Origin: Marsupella aquatica
Lineage: Eukaryota > Marchantiophyta
Assembly (NCBI GenBank): GCA_973895155.1
Contig: OZ316897.1
Span: 23,612,177 to 23,676,176, forward strand
DNA: 64,000 bases
Direction of reading: 5' to 3'
Position 1 is the first letter of the stretch, and each line of letters starts with the position of its first letter. Positions 63,801 through 64,000 of the stretch are shown piece after piece. The position numbers were made by a program, and so were the translations under genes. The notes beneath the pieces were generated by a model. The model searched no databases. It saw only the letters and a list, made by a program, of their open reading frames with translations, and was not told the origin of the DNA.

Positions 63801-64000
63801 TGGAACCCCTCCCCCACCCTCACCCCCAGCTCGTTACACCCCCAAAAGCTACAGTAGGGTGGCACTCGCCCCCTGGTACACGCACCCCGAAAATTGCGGG
63901 GTACCCCCACCCCTAGCCCCTCCAAAATGCGCACACAACAAACTGGGGGTCAAACTCACCCCCAATATTCAATAATCATACCAGTACTTAAAAAACTGGT
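60864..64000 (+). repeat. Short units A B2 and partial A
   Basis: A at 60864, B2 at 61919 and A at 62974. The last is cut by the window edge inside the tail hairpin, not by a biological boundary. Confidence 0.94.

Larger units (their letters stand above)
50927..64000 (+). repeat. Satellite array block 4, plus orientation, to window end
   Basis: After the cut unit, units start at 51456, 52511, 53566, 54621, 55676, 56731, 57786, 58841, 60864, 61919 and 62974. Order is A B2 A B2 A B2 A L A B2 A, the same as block 2 read on its own strand. The last unit reaches unit position 1027 of 1055, so the array continues beyond the window. Confidence 0.97.

Noticed and set aside
1-64000. A centromere-protein-B-type box that would mark a centromeric satellite
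   Set aside because: I looked for such a motif in the unit head and monomer and found none; absence does not exclude a centromeric position in plants.

Overview
The whole 64 kb window is satellite DNA. I see no supportable protein-coding gene, rRNA, tRNA, transposase, integrase or CRISPR array on either strand. Each repeat unit opens with a degenerate tract of the seven-base telomere motif CCCTAAA (complement TTTAGGG). That motif is typical of land plants and green algae, and also occurs in some apicomplexans and dinoflagellates. A plant or alga is therefore the most likely source, but the telomere motif is the only evidence for this. Three runs of exactly 200 N mark a scaffolded long-read assembly.

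Unit anatomy: a unit has (i) a head of about 276 bp made of telomere-like sequence, a T-rich tract and several dyad symmetries; (ii) a C-rich tandem array of 121-bp monomers; (iii) one diverged monomer; and (iv) a tail with a 9-bp-stem hairpin. Only two normal lengths occur. Short units are 1055 bp with 5 monomers, and long (L) units are 2023 bp with 13 monomers. The difference of 968 bp is exactly eight monomers. Short units come in types A and B. Diagnostic sites are the junction after monomer 1 (cacacg in A, cacagg in B), monomer 2 (aaaattggggg in A; a ccatcc site in B) and the tail (aaactgggggtc in A, aaactcggggtc in B). A and B mostly alternate, giving a 2110-bp dimer, with L replacing some B units.

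Layout: 1-22449 is a plus-strand array of 17 units in the order A B1 A B1 A L A L L B2 A L B2 A L A then a truncated B or L. Next come a 200-N gap (22450-22649), a minus-strand array of 11 units (22650-34752), a second 200-N gap (34753-34952), a plus-strand array (34953-50726), a third 200-N gap (50727-50926), and a plus-strand array to the window end. The minus-strand block is bounded on both sides by gaps, so its inversion may be a scaffolding artefact. Read on its own strand, its unit order equals that of 51456-64000.

Nothing here works as a gene system. The notable content is a multi-level higher-order satellite: 121-bp monomer, 1055/2023-bp unit, A/B dimer, and a 9408-bp eight-unit block. 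It carries a telomere-like head in every unit and a strong quadruplex-forming motif in every monomer. Its chromosomal position (subtelomeric, centromeric or other heterochromatin) cannot be decided from the window.
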